Positions 61,258 through 64,000 of a stretch of 64,000 nt of DNA are shown here, one piece after another. Position numbers and translations under genes: made by a program. The stretch's first letter is position 1; each line of letters begins with the position of its first letter. The DNA comes from Aphelocoma coerulescens (taxonomy: Eukaryota; Chordata; Aves; Passeriformes; Corvidae). Below the pieces are notes generated by a model. The model saw nothing but the letters and a program-made list of their open reading frames with translations, searched no databases and was not told where the DNA came from. The stretch covers positions 10,044,924-10,108,923 of the forward strand of contig NC_091023.1 in assembly GCF_041296385.1 (NCBI RefSeq), in the 5' to 3' direction.

Positions 61258-64000
61258 TGGAACTGATTTGACATAAACAAATTAGAGCTGTTGACAGTGT
61301 GGGTGATTTTGAGAAATGCAGTTCCATTAAATTCACAGATATGAATCCTGAAAAATAACAAGCCATGGTAATTTATATAAACAAGGAAAGGAAATAATGA
61401 GTGGATGTGGAAATCTAACAAGAATTTGGTTGTTAGTACAGCACAAAACATTATGGCAGGATGGATAGAGAAAACTGAGAGCCCCTGCCACGATGAGGCA
61501 GTGTTAACATGCACTGTCCCACTGGAAATAACCACAGTGCTGTGCTAGGGTGAGAAGATTGGAGGAATTAATGTAATTCTCTGCCTTTCACACTTTTTAT
61601 AGCAAAAACAGAAAGCACATGGTTAGATTGTAAAGTCAGATAAAACCTGAGGTCTCTGTGTTGTGCTGTAAAGTTCTGGTGCAGGTGTCTCCAAGGCTTA
61701 TTCAAATTATCAGACCCTCTGCACCATACAAGCTGTGCATGTGGTTTGTTTGTCCCCTGGAACTCCTTTAATTCATCTGGTGTTTTGTCTACTTTACACT
61801 GAAGTTTCTGTGCAGGTATGTGGTGCTTGTTCAGTGGAAATGGTCAATACCACACATAACATGCTGCCTCCTGCCTGCAGGCACCTCTTGGAGTTCATAT
61901 CCTTCTGCTCTTTTCTGTGGAAAGAGCTGTTTTCACCTTTTGTTGAGGGTTCTTAATGAACAAATCTATTAAATATTCAAAGCACTGTATTTATTTAGAT
62001 AAAGCTGTTAATTATAAATGACCAGCCATATGGCCATTAAGACTAACATGTAGTAGGATATAAAGGGAATGAATATTTTAGATAATAGAGGACTGTTTTA
62101 AAAAATAGAAACTTTCCTGATATTATGTTTCGTGTAGGTTTAACAATGGAGTGGTGATTGGTAGCCTGCAGTGGTTCACACTAAAGAACTTGGTTTTCTT
62201 TTCATTTTTATTTTTAATGCCTTGCTGTTGAAAATTGGCTGTTAAAAAAAAAGCCACAAATGAAAAGCCTCAAGGAAAGCCAGATGGCTGAATATTGGCA
62301 TTTGAAATAAAAATAAAATATTCAGCTATACATATGTGTCTTAAATACACTTATCTGTAGTCCTTTGTTTGTTAGCCAGACTCTTTTCTCTATTGCTTTT
62401 GCACTGATGAATTTGAACTTGCTTTGCATATTTTTCAGTAGATCAAAGTTGAGCAAAAATGTGGTTAAGGAAGTTTTAGTGCTTATTGGTTCTAGCCCCA
62501 AATCAAAGATACAAGGTCAGGTTTTTGCCAGATGTCCTAACCTGAAGTCTGGCAGGTTTGTTTGGTTTTTTTGAAACTCTGCCCATGGACAGGGATATCA
62601 TTAGCAACCTTTTGAACATGTCTCAGCTTTTCCTGATACAACTGCTGTTGCATGAAGTTTTGCTGATACTGAAAATCTTTAAACTTTGTCTGTAGTGATG
62701 ATGTCCTTGTTGCCCGGAACCCTGTTGTGAGAAATGAGCAACTGTTCAGGAAAGCTTGTGTGTAGATAAGCAGATACCACCAAAAACTGAAAAGTATGGT
62801 GGAGACATATGAAAACTCAGTTCTTCTACAGAAGCCCAGCCAACTCCTGGAGCAAGCTAAGAAATCCCCTGCAGGTATTCAGCGTTTTTCATCTGATACA
62901 TAAAAGAGCAACCATTGTATTGTTACTGCATTAACACTCTCCTGCTCAGGTGGAAAAATTTCCTTTTAATATTTCCTGTGCTTTCTAGTTTTAATAGTCA
63001 GGACACACATTTGAAGACAGCGATTGAAGATTAGGATAGCACCAATTAGTGGCACTGATACTGCAACTTTGGAAAATGTGTCTGTCAGATACCCAGTGAT
63101 GTGGATAGTGCCTAAATGGAACCTGCTGTTTTCTTTCTACCATCTTGGTTCTAAAGGCCCTTGATGGAAATGGGCATGGTTCGTGTTTCTCTCAGTTTTG
63201 TGAGAAAGCTGAAGAGGTTACAGCTCACTCCAGTCAGACCTGTTTTCTTTTTTCCTGTCTCAGTTTGGAGATGAAGTTGAGCTGTTTTCTCTGTGTTCCT
63301 AGCCTGGACTTGCTTTAAGGGTCACTTTGCTATTGTCAGAAACTCATCACTTCTTCCTGTCTTGAGACTAATAATTGAATTTGAAGAACTGAACTGCTGG
63401 CATTTGAGATTCAAAATGTGGTAAGAAAACTCCATGGTGTACATTAAAATTGCCATGGATTACTGTTGTGTGGCTCTCTGTAAAGTCTCTTTCAGGCTTT
63501 TTTACAACCTTCATCTTTTGGCCCATTTGCCCAGGAGTGCTATGAACTTCTGTGGCATGTGAGACAGTGTAAATACCATTTTGACAAGTCCTTGTGTATC
63601 TAGGGAAGGCTGTGGGTGGGTGCAGCTCTATCTACCTTACTCTCATTGCTGTGGGGAGAAAGGAAGGAATGAGCAGAAATGAGATGTGGTGGGGGCTGGA
63701 CTGGTGGCATTCCATCAGGTCTTCACTGTCAAAGTTGCTGCCTACAGCACTATATTTTTAGAGCAGTTATATATTACAGTAATGCCAGATGCTGCTCTGA
63801 AGGAAGATTTGGAGAGTGAAAAACGGATTAAGGTTTATTGTAAAATTTCTAAATCTGTGTGAAGACATGCAAGATCTGATTCCTGTTCTTCAGTACAGGG
63901 ATGATTCACCACTCTGAAAAAATTTTAGGAAAGAAATAGGCCCATCTTACAGCTTTAGATTTATGCTTCAAGTAGATAGTTATTTAAAACAGTTCAAATT
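61258..64000. other. Non-coding DNA, plus strand G+T-rich
   Basis: Nothing supports a gene. Counted rows at 61,801, 62,041, 62,641 and 63,301 gave G+T of 34, 33, 37 and 33 of 60. Frames are at most about 75 codons. The right edge of the window is plain AT-rich sequence, with no sign that an exon is cut. Confidence 0.55.

Noticed and set aside
61097..61535. Minus-strand frames with long poly-proline
   Set aside because: The proline run is the reverse strand of the 24-base G tract. The frames end soon after and show no other feature.
1..64000. CRISPR arrays, operons, ribosome-binding sites, insertion sequences
   Set aside because: The DNA is vertebrate-like: a CR1 LINE, CpG depletion and no long frames. 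No regularly spaced direct repeats were seen.

Overview
This window looks like non-coding nuclear DNA from a vertebrate, most likely a bird. It is AT-rich and CpG-poor, with many short A, T and (A)nC tracts. No open frame exceeds 175 codons in 64 kb, and nothing resembles an operon, ribosome-binding site, tRNA, rRNA or CRISPR array. The one interspersed repeat I recognise with confidence is the 3' end of a CR1 LINE at about 54,286-54,484 on the plus strand. CR1 is the dominant LINE of birds and other sauropsids, and one clear copy in 64 kb fits the low repeat load of a bird genome. The species cannot be read from the sequence.

Layout. Positions 1-49,980 are intergenic or intronic AT-rich DNA. 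They hold a dispersed 30-bp repeat (834/1,728), a modest GC-rich island (2,040-2,420), a 50-bp tandem duplication (12,268-12,367), C-rich stretches (16.6-17.5 kb), a perfect 14-bp hairpin (26,282-26,324), a CpG-retaining segment with paired GGGATTA motifs (28,535-28,560), poly-A, poly-C and AT microsatellites, and two unrecognised longer open frames (39,249-39,776 plus; 41,304-41,810 minus). Positions 49,981-50,990 are the most GC-rich kilobase I noticed. From about 50.8 kb rightward the plus strand becomes G+T-rich, whereas 40-50.7 kb is A+C-rich. That switch is the main large-scale structure. The right part holds a long T/G tract (53,440-53,560), the CR1 fragment, a stretch with serial minus-strand open frames (54.5-55.75 kb) and a 24-base poly-G run (61,227-61,250).

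No gene can be called with confidence. The composition switch at a GC-rich island would fit divergent transcription, with one unit leftward and one rightward from about 50-51 kb, or a replication initiation zone. If so, the right side would be intron of a plus-strand gene and the left side intron of a minus-strand gene or lncRNA. This is inference. The hydrophilic, protein-like look of many frames on the A+C-rich strand (minus right of 51 kb, plus left of it) is largely what that base composition gives, so I treated them as shadows unless something else supported them.
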